A DNA stretch of 48,542 nucleotides. It comes from Deltaproteobacteria bacterium (GTDB taxonomy: Bacteria > Desulfobacterota > Binatia > Bin18). Location of the stretch: positions 1 to 48,542 of the forward strand of contig VGTJ01000016.1 in NCBI GenBank assembly GCA_016874775.1, written 5' to 3'. This document shows positions 48,248-48,542 of this stretch, in pieces. Below the pieces are notes generated by a model. That model was given only the letters and a program-made list of their open reading frames with translations, had not been told where the DNA came from and made no database searches. How positions within the stretch are numbered: position 1 is the stretch's first letter; every line of letters begins with the position of its first letter. The position numbers and the translations under genes are program-made.

Positions 48248-48541
48248 ATGGCAACAAAAGTGACTGAGCATTATCTCGAGTTTGGCGGCATGAAGTATTT
48301 TCGCGAAAACGCCCATAACGTAGAAATGTGCTCGTACGGTGAGAAAAAAGATCCGATCGGCCCCAGAGTGTATTTAGACGTACAAAACAAAATCAAGCCA
48401 GAGTACCTCGAAGGTCGCGTTAGGCATGGGCAAGAATTAAGTTACCGATTAAGAGCGAGGAAGAAGCGTATAGTTCCAATCGCCATGAAACTTACCGGGT
48501 TTGATATTGAGCGCTTGAAACTCATCGTCGGAGACCTGTAG
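48248..48541 (+). CDS. Hypothetical protein of 97 aa downstream of cassette C
   Basis: Starts at the ATG at 48248 behind GAAGGAGAG and ends with TAG at 48539-48541. It has no signal peptide or membrane segment and is basic in the second half (SYRLRARKKRIVPIAMKL). The first half holds LEFGGMKYFRENAHNVEMCSYGEKK. I do not recognise a family. Unlike the other two cassette cargo genes it looks cytoplasmic and intact. The window ends one base later, so its downstream neighbour is unknown. Confidence 0.7.
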   Translation: MATKVTEHYLEFGGMKYFRENAHNVEMCSYGEKKDPIGPRVYLDVQNKIKPEYLEGRVRHGQELSYRLRARKKRIVPIAMKLTGFDIERLKLIVGDL

Positions 48542-48542
48542 G

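Noticed and set aside
40885-48541. The accessory region as a prophage or transposon
   Set aside because: No integrase, transposase, phage structural gene, terminal inverted repeat or att-like duplication could be seen.

Overview
The window (about 48.5 kb) is a bacterial chromosome segment. The first 28.8 kb is one long run of translation and transcription genes on the + strand: the end of a first tuf copy, rpmG, tRNA-Trp, secE, nusG, rplKAJL, rpoBC, rpsLG, a second tuf, then the complete S10-spc-alpha series from rpsJ to rplQ, closed by a hairpin terminator. The order tuf-rpmG-tRNA-Trp-secE-nusG, a full lptD, and a heptose nucleotidyltransferase gene (rfaE2) point to a Gram-negative, LPS-making organism of deltaproteobacterial type (Desulfobacterota, Binatota or Tectomicrobia-like). 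No species can be named from the sequence alone. Two usual members of the run are missing: fusA between rpsG and tuf, and infA between map and rpmJ.

From 28.9 to 40.8 kb lie housekeeping genes, mostly tightly coupled: a SPOR-domain cell-envelope protein, trpD-trpC-trpF-trpB-trpA (no trpEG here), accD, folC, lptD, argC and rfaE2. The gaps around accD, folC and argC hold several kinds of interspersed repeat: an 84-bp hairpin-ended element, an imperfect heptanucleotide repeat family, and a CCCTCTCCC/GGGAGAGGG palindrome. The stop codons of accD and argC lie within or at the edge of heptamer repeats.

From 40.8 kb to the end the character changes to accessory DNA. One large minus-strand regulator gene (PhoB/CadC-type winged helix + AAA ATPase + helical repeats) faces a divergent gene for a secreted right-handed beta-helix protein with Pmp-like FxxN/GGA[IV] repeats. 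The DNA between them (cassette B) occurs twice more, diverged: cassette A upstream of an unknown secreted protein and cassette C upstream of a 97-aa protein of unknown function. At A only a truncated regulator N-terminus remains. At C only its start and four codons remain. Each cassette has an AAAATTAAAG motif near the regulator start (doubled at exactly 11-bp spacing in B), a conserved TTGTAAGGACTT block, and a short leader ORF behind a strong Shine-Dalgarno sequence. The three cargo genes are unrelated to each other.

Two of the cargo genes carry single, reversible-looking lesions: an in-frame TAG at codon 209 of 400, and a G10 tract that throws the beta-helix gene out of frame exactly at a GGGAI repeat. 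Eight or eleven Gs would restore a frame ending at 47892. The regulator gene itself has absorbed several heptanucleotide arrays in frame. The repeated regulator-promoter cassette with switchable surface or secreted cargo is the best candidate in the window for something not yet described.
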